64,000 nt of DNA from Aeoliella sp052161615 (lineage in GTDB: Bacteria; Planctomycetota; Planctomycetia; Pirellulales; Lacipirellulaceae), in assembly GCF_052161615.1 (NCBI RefSeq), contig NZ_CP197417.1, positions 4,154,001 to 4,218,000 on the forward strand, in the 5' to 3' direction. Of the stretch, positions 44,702-53,031 are shown piece after piece. A program made the position numbers and the translations under genes. The stretch's first letter is position 1, and each line of letters starts with the position of its first letter. Below the pieces are notes generated by a model that was not told the DNA's origin, did no database searches, and saw only the letters and a program-made list of their open reading frames with translations.

Positions 44702-45127
44702 TTAGAAGCGGCGGAGGCTGTTCAGGTTGTCGAGCGAGTTTGCACCGGTCTGCTGCTTGGCTTCGCGAAGGATCTTGGCGTGGTGGGGGAACTGTTGTTC
44801 GAACATCGGCTCGGCAAATCGATCGCCCGACTGGCGAGCAAACTCTTGAGCCATCTGCTGGTCGAGCTGACCCTGAAACACTTCCTCGCCGCGACCACCG
44901 TTGAAGTAAGCCGGCTTACCAACCGTCGATCGCATCGACTTCATCATCTGGCCATAGAACGCCTCGCCGACGAACTCCGAGAACTTATCGTGGACCTTTT
45001 GCGCATCGGCCACGGACTTAGGGGTCTCTTTCGAGGCATCGCGAAAGCGATCCGCCGAGGATTTGACCTTGGGGAAGTTGTGATCTTGCGTAGCGGTGTT
45101 CGAGGCAAGCGTCGAGGCGATGTTCAT
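44702..45127 (-). CDS. flgJ: FlgJ-type rod-binding protein (N-terminal domain only)
   Basis: The 141-aa protein contains the rod-binding region: KVHDKFSEFVGEAFYGQMMKSMR, KPAYFNGGRGEEVFQGQLDQQMAQEFA and an EQQFPHHAKILRE tail. The peptidoglycan-hydrolase half found in enterobacterial FlgJ is absent, as in many bacteria where a separate muramidase serves. It acts in the periplasm on the growing rod. It lies between flgI and flgN. Confidence 0.85.
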   Translation of the reverse strand: MNIASTLASNTATQDHNFPKVKSSADRFRDASKETPKSVADAQKVHDKFSEFVGEAFYGQMMKSMRSTVGKPAYFNGGRGEEVFQGQLDQQMAQEFARQSGDRFAEPMFEQQFPHHAKILREAKQQTGANSLDNLNSLRRF

Positions 45128-45164
45128 GGTGTTGGTTTTCGTTGGGGGGAACGAAGTGGTTGGC

Positions 45165-46289
45165 TTACTCGACGATCAGCTTGGCGTGCAGTTTGCCCGC
45201 CACGTTAATTCGCTGGATGATCTCGATGATTTCGGCGTCGGTCACTTTGAGGGCCGAGAGTTGCTGCACCAGGCGTTCGAGGCTGGGGTTCGCCGATTCG
45301 CTGTCGGCCAGGGCGGTGAACTCCACCGCGATGCCGGCCTCGACCACGATATTGTTGTGAACCACAACCACGTCGCCGATGCGTGCATCGCCACTAATTA
45401 CCACGGTGCCAGTCCGCTTGTTGATCACCACGCGAGCTTCGGCATCTTCTTCGCTGATCACCTTTTCGAGGACTTCGTAAGCGAACTGAACGGGCTCGTC
45501 GGAGTAGGCGGCTGGGATGCGAACTTCGATGTTGGTCGCGTCGACGGCGCGAACGAACTGATTCTCCATCGTTTGGCCGTTCTGAGTCAGCCGCATGCCA
45601 TCGCCGTAGTAGCCGCTGTAATCTTCGCGAATGCTCGAGGCGACGTTGGCCGCGGTGTGGAAGCTTGCGTGGTTGCGATCGAGCACCAGAGTGATGTACT
45701 TGGCCCCGTCGCGTTCCAGGTAGAAAGGCGTGCGAACATCGGCCTGCATCTGGCAGCCATTGTGAACTCGGCCGACCGTGGGGACATCCGAGTCTTCGAC
45801 GTTGATCGAACCCGAAGCCAATGCGTAGATCTGGAGGTCCTGTGGGTTGGGTCCACGGAGCGCGGCGAACACCAGCTGGCCACCGTAGATGCTCTTGCCG
45901 TTGAGGGCGGAAACCATGCAGTCGAGCTGCTCGCCGCTCCGAGCGCCGGTGCCGGGAACCCTCGCCGTCACGATCACCAGGGCGGCGTTCTTGATCTTCT
46001 TCAGTTCGTCGATGGCTGCCGGATCCATATGAGCACGAGCACCGACGGGGCTACCAAGCAGCTCGAGCACGCGAGCAATGGCGTCCATGGTGGTACGGTC
46101 GTTGGCTTCGCCCGTGCCGTTGAGGCCGACCACCAGCCCAAGGCCTTGCAGCGTGTTCTCTTCCTGGCCCTTGAGGCGGCAGATGTTCCGCAGCCGAGTT
46201 TCAGCCACACCGTTGCTAGCCAGCGATGCCACGACCACGCCGATTAGCAGCGTGGCGAAGATTCGGAGAGTGGAAGATTGAAAAAGCAT
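45165..46289 (-). CDS. flgI: Flagellar P-ring protein FlgI
   Basis: The 374-aa protein has a signal peptide (LRIFATLLIGVVVASLASNG), then LKGQEENTLQGLGLVVGLNGTG, VLVTARVPGT-like IVTARVPGTGARSGEQLDCM, the KSIYGGQLVFAALRG segment and the C-terminal SALKVTDAEIIEIIQRINVA. Length is typical. It forms the P ring in the peptidoglycan layer. It is 54 bp downstream of flgH. Confidence 0.95.
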   Translation of the reverse strand: MLFQSSTLRIFATLLIGVVVASLASNGVAETRLRNICRLKGQEENTLQGLGLVVGLNGTGEANDRTTMDAIARVLELLGSPVGARAHMDPAAIDELKKIKNAALVIVTARVPGTGARSGEQLDCMVSALNGKSIYGGQLVFAALRGPNPQDLQIYALASGSINVEDSDVPTVGRVHNGCQMQADVRTPFYLERDGAKYITLVLDRNHASFHTAANVASSIREDYSGYYGDGMRLTQNGQTMENQFVRAVDATNIEVRIPAAYSDEPVQFAYEVLEKVISEEDAEARVVINKRTGTVVISGDARIGDVVVVHNNIVVEAGIAVEFTALADSESANPSLERLVQQLSALKVTDAEIIEIIQRINVAGKLHAKLIVE

Positions 46290-46343
46290 CGATTCGATCC
46301 AGTAGCGTGGGTTAGTTTGCGTGGGCGGTGTCGTCGGCAGGAA

Positions 46344-47045
46344 TCAGAACGGCTTGTACTTGCCGTACCACTTGCCGATCCAGCCACGGCTCATCGAGTC
46401 GCGGACCTGGCCCATCTCCCGTTTGTCGATGGTCAGCTCGGCGATGTGATCGCTCCGAACCGTGCGGTCGGGCATCACAAACTGGCGGGCCACAACGCCC
46501 GTGAGCGACTGGAGCCACACTTCTTCGTTGTTCGTAACGCGACGATGGGCTTCGATCACTAGGTTGCCGTTGGGGCGAATGTCGACCACCGTGGCGGCGA
46601 TACGGAAGATCAAGGCGTCGGCCGTATCGAGCTGCGTCTGTGCCCGCATGTTGCTGTTGAGCTGGCCACCAATGGTGGGATCGCCACGTGTCTGCGGGGC
46701 AGCGAAGATGTCCTTGCCATCGAAGCCGAGCCACTCGACGAGCGCCGCATTGAAGTTGCCGGTCTTGCGAACTTGCGCCATGCCATCGCTGTTCATCACG
46801 GTGCGATAGTCAACTAGCACGGTGATAATGTCATTAGGACGAACCTCACGCTGCGCCTCGGGAGGGACAGGCTGATAGAGGAACGAAGTTCGCTCGAGCG
46901 TCAGCGGCGTTCCCGCTACCACTTGGCCATTCTGATCCACCATCGATTGGTTAAGTAGGCTGCCACTCTGCGCGCGAACCTCAGCCGCCAGCGTGGCGAG
47001 CCCAGCCAGGAGAGCGAGGGACCAGATTGAAGAGTAAAGATTCAT
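46344..47045 (-). CDS. flgH: Flagellar L-ring protein FlgH, without lipobox
   Basis: The 233-aa protein has LLNQSMVDQNGQVV, the ring domain (VRPNDIITVLVDYRTVMNSD, DALIFRIAATVVDIRPNGNL, QSLTGVVARQFVMPDRTVRS) and ends in GWIGKWYGKYKPF. The signal peptide (SIWSLALLAGLATLAAEVRA) ends in a signal-peptidase-I type site and the protein contains no cysteine, so unlike enterobacterial FlgH it cannot be a lipoprotein. It forms the outer-membrane L ring. Confidence 0.9.
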   Translation of the reverse strand: MNLYSSIWSLALLAGLATLAAEVRAQSGSLLNQSMVDQNGQVVAGTPLTLERTSFLYQPVPPEAQREVRPNDIITVLVDYRTVMNSDGMAQVRKTGNFNAALVEWLGFDGKDIFAAPQTRGDPTIGGQLNSNMRAQTQLDTADALIFRIAATVVDIRPNGNLVIEAHRRVTNNEEVWLQSLTGVVARQFVMPDRTVRSDHIAELTIDKREMGQVRDSMSRGWIGKWYGKYKPF

Positions 47046-47076
47046 GCGATTCGGATGGCGTGAAAAGTTGAAGCGA

Positions 47077-48243
47077 TTAGCGATAACCGGCCGGAGCAGG
47101 ATTGGGCGCGGTGGCGTTTTGCAGCGAACTTCCGAGCGTAGCGAGTTTGCCGGGGCCCATCACACGAGCCACCAGGCGTTGTTTCGAATCGAGAAGCTCG
47201 ACCTCCACCACATCACCCAGCCGGGCGTCGCCAGTCGACTTGCACTGGCGGCGAATCACGATGCCGCCGCTGGCCGAGACGACCTCGACGATTTCGTTCC
47301 GCGAGATCACCTGCGGCGCGACGCACATGTCGTTGGTGACAATCTCGCCCTCACGTACATTGCGAGCCGCTTCGCGTCCTAGGGCGTCTTCGAGCGAGTG
47401 AATGCGAACTTGATTGGTCGACGGGCGGGCGTCACGCGAAGGGGTTTCGATGGCCACGTCGGCGGCCGTGATCAGTTGACCGCGGATGAGCGAACGCTTG
47501 GCCACGAGCACCGGCGTGCGGTCGAAGACCTCAACGCTCAGCGGCACTTCGACGGGGCCCTTCTCGGTCTCGAAGGCAAGCGTAACGGTCTGGCGGCCAG
47601 TCCACGGTGACTTGCCACCAAATGCCGTGATATCGCTGGTGCGTTCGGCCACCAAGTCGGCAAATCGGCCGATCAGGGTGAAGTCGATTTCGATCAGGCC
47701 GAACTTACGCGATTCGTTTTCGAGATGGCGCAGGATGGCGTCGCGAGCCGCTTCGGTTTGCCGCTGCCGCTCGGCCTCGGTCAGGCCGGCCTTACGAACC
47801 CCCGTGCTCTTGGTTCCCGTCGTCATGGCAGTGCTCGGGACGCGAAAGCCCATCGAGTTGCTGGCGATAGCGCTCGGCGCCTCGGTAGCCTCGACAGATT
47901 GGATAGCTGTCTTCGGCGTCGGATCCCAGCCAATGGTCACGCGTGGGGAACCCTGGACGCTCAAATCGCTCGCCGAATAGCCGCGGCTCACCAGTACGTC
48001 GCGAACCTGCTGCCGCGAGACGAAACGCTTCTCACCAACCGGCGGTGCTACCCATAGCGGCGTTAGCGACAGGCGCTGGGCCTCGGCTTCGGACACACCT
48101 TGAACGTCGGCGATGTCGCCCAGGACGATCACCGACTTGACCGGCGTTACCTTCTCGCGAAGCACGATGTCGGCAGCCACAGCGGTGCTGCAGAGCAGCA
48201 CTGCTAAGGAGAGCGTCGCGAGGATGGGGAAGTGCTTGGTCAT
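47077..48243 (-). CDS. flgA: Flagellar basal body P-ring formation protein FlgA
   Basis: The 388-aa protein has a signal peptide (FPILATLSLAVLLCSTAVA), two N-terminal segments (IVLREKVTPVKSVIVLGDIA, FVSRQQVRDVLVSRGYSASD) and a C-terminal SAF plus FlgA domain (VAKRSLIRGQLITAADVAIE, AARNVREGEIVTNDMCVAPQ, DVVEVELLDSKQRLVARVMG). It is longer than the 219 aa of E. coli FlgA. It is a periplasmic chaperone for FlgI. It lies between flgG and flgH, the common non-enterobacterial order. Confidence 0.9.
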   Translation of the reverse strand: MTKHFPILATLSLAVLLCSTAVAADIVLREKVTPVKSVIVLGDIADVQGVSEAEAQRLSLTPLWVAPPVGEKRFVSRQQVRDVLVSRGYSASDLSVQGSPRVTIGWDPTPKTAIQSVEATEAPSAIASNSMGFRVPSTAMTTGTKSTGVRKAGLTEAERQRQTEAARDAILRHLENESRKFGLIEIDFTLIGRFADLVAERTSDITAFGGKSPWTGRQTVTLAFETEKGPVEVPLSVEVFDRTPVLVAKRSLIRGQLITAADVAIETPSRDARPSTNQVRIHSLEDALGREAARNVREGEIVTNDMCVAPQVISRNEIVEVVSASGGIVIRRQCKSTGDARLGDVVEVELLDSKQRLVARVMGPGKLATLGSSLQNATAPNPAPAGYR

Positions 48244-48291
48244 GCGTGAATCAGTAGAAGAAAAGTAACAGACTTAGAAGCTTACTCGTGG

Positions 48292-49092
48292 CTACCGCCG
48301 AATGTTGGCGACGATCTGCATGATCTGGTCGCCGGCTTGGACCACTTGGCTGTTGAGTTCGAAGGCCCGCTGAGTAGTGATCAGGTCAATCAGCTCGTTC
48401 ACCGGCTCGACGTTCGACGCTTCGAGGAAGCCCTGGCGAAGCTGACCAAAACCAGGGTCGCCTGGATTGCCCTGCTGCGGCTGGCCCGAGGCTTCGGTCT
48501 GCCGGTAGAGATTGTCGCCGAGCTTGACCAAGCCGTCGGGATTCACGAACGTCGCGATTTGGATGAAGCCCGCGGACTGCAAGTCCGGCGAGTCGTTGGT
48601 ACTGTACTGCACGTTGCCATCGGGGCTGATGACGATGCCCGTGGCTTCCTGCGGAATGCTGATCGAGGGCTCGATGCGATAACCGGTGGTAGCGGAGCCA
48701 ATCACCATCTCGTTGTCGGCGTTGATGCCAAAGTTGCCAGCCCGGCTATACAGAATCTGGCTGTTGGGGCCTTGTACCTGGAAAAATCCCTGGCCTTCGA
48801 TGGCAATATCGAGCGGGTTTTCGGTGGTTTGGAAAGCACCTTGCTCGAAGTCGCTTTGAGTACCACCCACCCGAACACCGAGACCAACTTCAATGCCGGT
48901 CGGAGTGCGAGTACCATCGGTGTTCAATGCACCTGGCAAGCGAATTTGGCGGTAGAACAGGTCTTCGAAGTTCGCCCGATCGCGCTTGAACGCCGTGGTG
49001 TTGATGTTGGCCATATTATTGGCGATGACGTCGAGCTTGGTCTCGAGCGCCTGCATGCCGGTGGCCGCGGTGTAAAGGGTTTGAACACTCAT
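48292..49092 (-). CDS. flgG: Flagellar distal rod protein FlgG
   Basis: The 266-aa FlgG protein has SVQTLYTAATGMQALETKLD and VIANNMANINTTAFKRDRANFEDL at the start, TENPLDIAIEGQGFFQVQ, and the C-terminus FLEASNVEPVNELIDLITTQ followed by RAFELNSQVVQAGDQIMQ. Length and motifs are standard. It forms the distal rod through the P and L rings. It is 49 bp after flgF. Confidence 0.96.
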   Translation of the reverse strand: MSVQTLYTAATGMQALETKLDVIANNMANINTTAFKRDRANFEDLFYRQIRLPGALNTDGTRTPTGIEVGLGVRVGGTQSDFEQGAFQTTENPLDIAIEGQGFFQVQGPNSQILYSRAGNFGINADNEMVIGSATTGYRIEPSISIPQEATGIVISPDGNVQYSTNDSPDLQSAGFIQIATFVNPDGLVKLGDNLYRQTEASGQPQQGNPGDPGFGQLRQGFLEASNVEPVNELIDLITTQRAFELNSQVVQAGDQIMQIVANIRR

Positions 49093-49141
49093 GGTAGAAG
49101 CTGGGGGCTGAGGGACTCAGTGGTTACGAGAACGGTGTGAA

Positions 49142-49894
49142 CTACCCTTGCAACACTCTGGAAATCAAATTGGTCGACATGGTGTCGTGATTCTGGATCA
49201 CGCGGACGTTGGCTTCGAACGCCCGGGTGGTTTCGATCATGGTCATCATCTGTCGCGTCGAATTGGTGCCCGACATTTCGAGCACTCCGGTGCGAACTTC
49301 GCGGTAGTCGGGGTCCAGTTCGGAGATGGGGGCGAGCGGGCGGAATAGGTTCTGGCCAATCTTCACCAGGTCGCCCAGCGAGTTCGGCGTGGCGAGTCCA
49401 AGCTCGGTGCTCGAACCATCCTGCCAGAGTTCCCCCGAGGGAGAAATCTCGTAGGGGAGCGTGGGGTCGAGCGTAATTTCGCCACCGGCGCTGTCGAGCA
49501 CCGGCATGCCCTCGGTCGTTACCAGGCGATCTTCGCTATCCAGCGTGAAGTTGCCCGCACGGGTAAGCAGCACTTCTCCGGCTTCGTTCTGGACGGTGAA
49601 GAACCCATCGCCGACGATGGCCAGGTCGAGTGGATTGCCTGTGGTTGCAAGCGACCCGGCGCTGTAGTCGGTGGTGGTGTCGAACATGCTGACGCCACCG
49701 CCGACGTTATTCTCCGAGCGGTCGCCGAACAGGGCCTGTCCGCGCTGAATCGCTTCGGACAGCCTAGCCTGGAAGCAGGCTTCATCGGGCTTGAACCCGA
49801 CGGTGTTAACGTTGGCCAAATTATTGGCGATCACCTCCAGGCGCTGTTGCTGCACCTGGGCGCCTTCGGCCGACATGTAAACCCCATATGGCAT
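49142..49894 (-). CDS. flgF: Flagellar hook-basal body protein FlgF
   Basis: A protein of about 250 aa from ATG 49894 (MPYGVYMSAEGAQVQQQRLE). It has VIANNLANVNTVGFKPDEAC, TTGNPLDLAIVGDGFFTVQN and the C-terminal VLEMSGTNSTRQMMTMIETT with RAFEANVRVIQNHD. It is the proximal-rod FlgF/FlgG-type protein that starts the flagellar run. A candidate sigma-54 site lies 55 bp upstream. The assignment to FlgF rather than a second FlgG rests on position. Confidence 0.88.
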   Translation of the reverse strand: MPYGVYMSAEGAQVQQQRLEVIANNLANVNTVGFKPDEACFQARLSEAIQRGQALFGDRSENNVGGGVSMFDTTTDYSAGSLATTGNPLDLAIVGDGFFTVQNEAGEVLLTRAGNFTLDSEDRLVTTEGMPVLDSAGGEITLDPTLPYEISPSGELWQDGSSTELGLATPNSLGDLVKIGQNLFRPLAPISELDPDYREVRTGVLEMSGTNSTRQMMTMIETTRAFEANVRVIQNHDTMSTNLISRVLQG

Positions 49895-49948
49895 GACTGC
49901 ACAATCACTGCTAGCGTCACGCCCCCCATTGGACACGGCAACCTTCTA

Positions 49949-49965
49949 AGCAGAGCGCGTGCCAA
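49949..49965 (-). promoter_or_regulatory. Candidate sigma-54 promoter before flgF
   Basis: On the minus strand the sequence is TTGGCACGCGCTCTGCT, against the consensus TGGCAC-N5-TTGCW. The essential GG and GC pairs have correct spacing; one -12 base differs. A start site would fall about 40-45 bp before flgF. Confidence 0.4.
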
Positions 49966-50175
49966 ACGCGGCAAAGATTTTTGCCAGCAGCCCGTAAGTC
50001 TCGTCGCCGCCGCACTTAAACGACTTCGCCCGCTACAAGCACACACAGCCGCATGCTATCGGCGAGAAAGGGGGCTAGCGGCGAGTTCCGCCGAACACGC
50101 GCAGTAGCGACCGGCAGGTTTTGCCGCTAGCAGTACGCATGCCGCGGGGGTATCCTCACAGGTGCAAAATCGTGC

Positions 50176-50829
50176 ATGCACTACCTGTCAGGCGACAACG
50201 AGAGTCGGATGCCGCAATCTGAATCCCGCATCGAGCCGCGCGTGGCGCGATTCCCCACGTTTGAGTTGGCACTTCCTGAATGGGTTGAGTCGTTCGTTCC
50301 TCCCGCGGACCACGTCTACGCCACGGCCCAAGAGCGAATGCGGCTAGCCATCGACTTGTCGCGTCAGAACATTGAGCAAGGGACTGGCGGGCCGTTTGGT
50401 GCCGCGGTGTTCGATCTCGACACGGGCCGATTGGTCGCTCCTGGCGTGAACGTGGTGGTAAGCTCCGGATGGTCGGGCGCGCATGGCGAGATGGTCGCCT
50501 ACGCCATTGCTCAGCGGATCCTTGGGTCTCATGACCTCGGGGGCGAAGGCCTCGCCCGGCACGAGCTTGTAACGAGTTGCGAGCCGTGCAGCATGTGCTT
50601 CGGCGCAACACCTTGGGCGGGCATCAAACGCCTTGTATGCGGTGCAACAGAAGTGGACGCTCGGGCCATTGGCTTCGACGAAGGCCCCAAGCCCGCGAAT
50701 TGGGTGCAAGCACTCGAGGAGCGGGGCATCGAAGTGATCGAGGGCATCTTGCGAGAGGATGCGTCCCAAGTACTTCGCGACTATGCCACCCGTGGCGGTG
50801 CGATCTACAATGGCCGACTGGGCCAATAA
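50176..50829 (+). CDS. Nucleoside/guanine deaminase, CDA superfamily
   Basis: The protein of up to 217 aa (the start could also be ATG 50209) has the cytidine-deaminase zinc motif: H103 and E105 in GAHGEMVA, and C135 and C138 in SCEPCSMC. GPFGAAVFD and the GATPWAGIKRLVCGAT turn are as in bacterial guanine deaminases of the GuaD type. Standing at the head of a purine-degradation island, it probably converts guanine to xanthine and ammonia in the cytoplasm; another purine or pterin substrate cannot be excluded. The downstream aminotransferase gene starts 35 bp later. Confidence 0.82.
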   Translation: MHYLSGDNESRMPQSESRIEPRVARFPTFELALPEWVESFVPPADHVYATAQERMRLAIDLSRQNIEQGTGGPFGAAVFDLDTGRLVAPGVNVVVSSGWSGAHGEMVAYAIAQRILGSHDLGGEGLARHELVTSCEPCSMCFGATPWAGIKRLVCGATEVDARAIGFDEGPKPANWVQALEERGIEVIEGILREDASQVLRDYATRGGAIYNGRLGQ

Positions 50830-50864
50830 TCAGACAACTCAATCCTATTTTGGGACCGATAAAC

Positions 50865-51989
50865 GTGACCACAATCCCCAAGCCACTCGATCTCCCCACC
50901 CGTTTGCTGCATGGGCCCGGCCCGTCACCGGTGGCTCCTTCCGTGCTCGAAGCCCTCTCGAAGCCCTGCATCGGCCACATGGACCCTGAGTTCATGCGGG
51001 TGATGAACGAGGTGCGCCAGATGCTGCAAGCGGTGTTTGAAACCGAGAATGAGATGACGCTCGCTTGCTCTGGCACCGGATCCGCGGGCGCCGAGATGCT
51101 GGCGGACAATCTGGTCGAACCGGGCGATAAGTGCTTGGTGGCGATCAATGGCGTCTTCGGTGGCCGCTTCGCCGAGAAGTGCCGGCGCGCTGGCGGCGAA
51201 GTCGAGACCATCGAAGCCGAGTGGGGCCAGGCATTCGATCAAGACGAGCTGATCGCCAGGATCGACGAGGTCAAGCCGAAGATCATGATGATCGTCCACG
51301 CCGAGACTTCGACCGGCGTGCATCAACCCGTGGATCGCCTCGCCGAGGCAGTCCATAAGCATGGCGGTTTGTTAATTCTCGACTGCGTCACCTCGCTCGG
51401 CGGACTGCCGGTGAAGATTGACGAGCGTGGCGTCGACGCGGCGTACAGCGGCACGCAAAAGTGCCTCTCTTGCCCACCTGGCCTAGCGCCGGTGACGCTG
51501 TCCGAAAGGGCCATGCACAAAGTGCAGAACCGCAAGTCGAAGGTTAACTCGTGGTACCTCGACCTAACGCTCGTAGGCAACTACTGGAGCGGCAATCGAG
51601 CCTACCACCACACGGCCCCCGTGAACATGAACTTTGCGCTGCACGAAGCTCTCCGGCTTGTGCTCGAAGAAGGACTGGAGAATCGCATCAGCCGCCACCG
51701 GCGAGTGCACGAGAAGCTCAAAGGCGAACTCGCCGAGCGCGGATTCGAGTACGCCTCGGACCCGAAGAACTCACTGCCGCAACTCAACTTAATTCGCATC
51801 CCCGCACGCGTCACGGACGAGGCTGGTGCGCGTGCCAAGCTGCTAAAGGAACACGGACTAGAAATCGGCGGAGGGCTCGGTGCACTCGCTGGAAAGTGCT
51901 GGCGGATTGGCTTGATGGGCCACGGCGCTCACGAAGAGAATGTCGAGAAGATCGTGGCGGCACTCGACGATGTGGTGCCGGTGAGTTAA
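50865..51989 (+). CDS. Alanine-glyoxylate / (S)-ureidoglycine-glyoxylate aminotransferase family
   Basis: The 374-aa fold-type I PLP enzyme starts at GTG 50865 (TTIPKPLDLPTRLLHGPGPS). Features are VLEALSKPCIGHMDPEFMRV, LACSGTGSAGAEMLADNLVE, MIVHAETSTGVHQPVDRLAE, the aspartate of LLILDCVTSLGG and the PLP-lysine in YSGTQKCLSCPPGLAPV (about residue 200). Next to purine-degradation genes it may be PucG (ureidoglycine plus glyoxylate to oxalurate and glycine) or simply transaminate glyoxylate made by the ureide enzymes. Sequence alone does not decide; a larger in-frame extension upstream overlaps the deaminase gene. Confidence 0.85.
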   Translation: MTTIPKPLDLPTRLLHGPGPSPVAPSVLEALSKPCIGHMDPEFMRVMNEVRQMLQAVFETENEMTLACSGTGSAGAEMLADNLVEPGDKCLVAINGVFGGRFAEKCRRAGGEVETIEAEWGQAFDQDELIARIDEVKPKIMMIVHAETSTGVHQPVDRLAEAVHKHGGLLILDCVTSLGGLPVKIDERGVDAAYSGTQKCLSCPPGLAPVTLSERAMHKVQNRKSKVNSWYLDLTLVGNYWSGNRAYHHTAPVNMNFALHEALRLVLEEGLENRISRHRRVHEKLKGELAERGFEYASDPKNSLPQLNLIRIPARVTDEAGARAKLLKEHGLEIGGGLGALAGKCWRIGLMGHGAHEENVEKIVAALDDVVPVS

Positions 51990-52000
51990 GGCTTCAAAAG

Positions 52001-52236
52001 CTTAGCCACGGATAAACACCGATCACACACGGATAGCCGTCATCAAGGAGACGCTAGCCGCGAACGTGGCTGGAACGAATAAAAGGATATGTAGAGAACG
52101 AAGGTAGGATATTGGCGACTTCTTCGTTCTCTTCAATTCCGCCCGACAAACCAGAATTACGTCCTCAGACGCGATAGCTGATATTCCTCAGCTGGTTTCC
52201 TTATCCGTGTTTCATCTGTGTTCATCCGTGGCTAAG
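52001..52236. repeat. Nested inverted-repeat element between convergent genes
   Basis: The outer arms are about 35 bp (52001-52035, beginning CTTAGCCACGGATAAACAC; inverted copy 52202-52236). An inner 11-bp perfect stem AGAGAACGAAG/CTTCGTTCTCT lies at 52093-52103/52122-52132, and a small AGCTGA...TCAGCT repeat is near 52177-52192. The element fills the gap between the aminotransferase and xdhC and could end both transcripts. Similar CCACGGAT/ACACGGAT repeats are common in environmental genomes. Confidence 0.8.
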
Positions 52237-52251
52237 GAAACAATCACGTCA

Positions 52252-53031
52252 TCACTTCGCCGATTTCGCATCGCGCACTGCGAGCAACTGAGCCGCGATG
52301 CTCACCGCGATTTCGGCGGAGTGGTTGGTGCCCAGGTCCAGCCCTACGGGGCAGTGAAAGTCTAGCTTGGCGGGATCGATTCCCGCTTCAGCCAGTTCCT
52401 TGCGGAGCACGGCGGCCTTAGCGCGGCTGCCGATAACGCCAACGAACGGAAACGCTCGACCGCTCGAATAGATTCGCTGGAGCACGGGCAAGTCGGTCCT
52501 GTGACCTTGTGTCATGCAGACCACAAACGTGTTCTCATCAACTGCATCAACGTGCTCTTCCGGATGCGAGGATTCGACCAAACCCACACCGGCCGGGAGC
52601 CGAGCGAGCCACTCCTGGCGAGAATCGATGCAGGTCACTTGGCACGGCAAAGTGACTAGAATTCGCACCAGCGCCTGAGCAACGTGTCCCGCGCCAAACA
52701 CGACGATCCGCCACGGGACGACGCCGAAGCTCTCGAACAACAGTTTTACGCGTCCGCCGCATGTCATTCCCACATCGGCTTTCAGGCTCCAATCGACGAT
52801 CGCGCAGGTGCGCTCCGCGACAAGCAGCATCGCTTGAGCGTGCTCGATGGCCTTGGCCTCCACGCGCCCACCACCAACGGTTCCTTCGACGAGCCCTTCG
52901 CCGCTCACCAGCATCTTCGCCCCCACATCCTGAGGCGTCGAGCCAATGGCCTCAACGAGCGTCACCATCACGAATGGCGTCTGCGTTTCCGCCAATTCCG
53001 CACTTCGCCGTAGGACACTTGGTTCGCTCAT
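52252..53031 (-). CDS. xdhC: Xanthine dehydrogenase accessory factor XdhC
   Basis: The 259-aa protein has the XdhC/CoxI N-terminal part (VTLVEAIGSTPQDVGAKMLV, GTVGGGRVEAKAIEHA) and a Rossmann C-terminal domain (WRIVVFGAGHVAQALVRILV, CIDSRQEWLARLP, FPFVGVIGSRAKAAVLRKEL). XdhC binds the molybdenum cofactor and inserts it, sulfurated, into XdhB. Its ATG overlaps the xdhB stop by the ATGA arrangement, so it is translationally coupled and last in the xdhA-xdhB-xdhC operon. Confidence 0.93.
   Translation of the reverse strand: MSEPSVLRRSAELAETQTPFVMVTLVEAIGSTPQDVGAKMLVSGEGLVEGTVGGGRVEAKAIEHAQAMLLVAERTCAIVDWSLKADVGMTCGGRVKLLFESFGVVPWRIVVFGAGHVAQALVRILVTLPCQVTCIDSRQEWLARLPAGVGLVESSHPEEHVDAVDENTFVVCMTQGHRTDLPVLQRIYSSGRAFPFVGVIGSRAKAAVLRKELAEAGIDPAKLDFHCPVGLDLGTNHSAEIAVSIAAQLLAVRDAKSAK

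Noticed and set aside
45096..46247. 383-codon open frame antisense to flgI
   Set aside because: It lies wholly over flgI, whose identity is secure, and has no recognisable domain.
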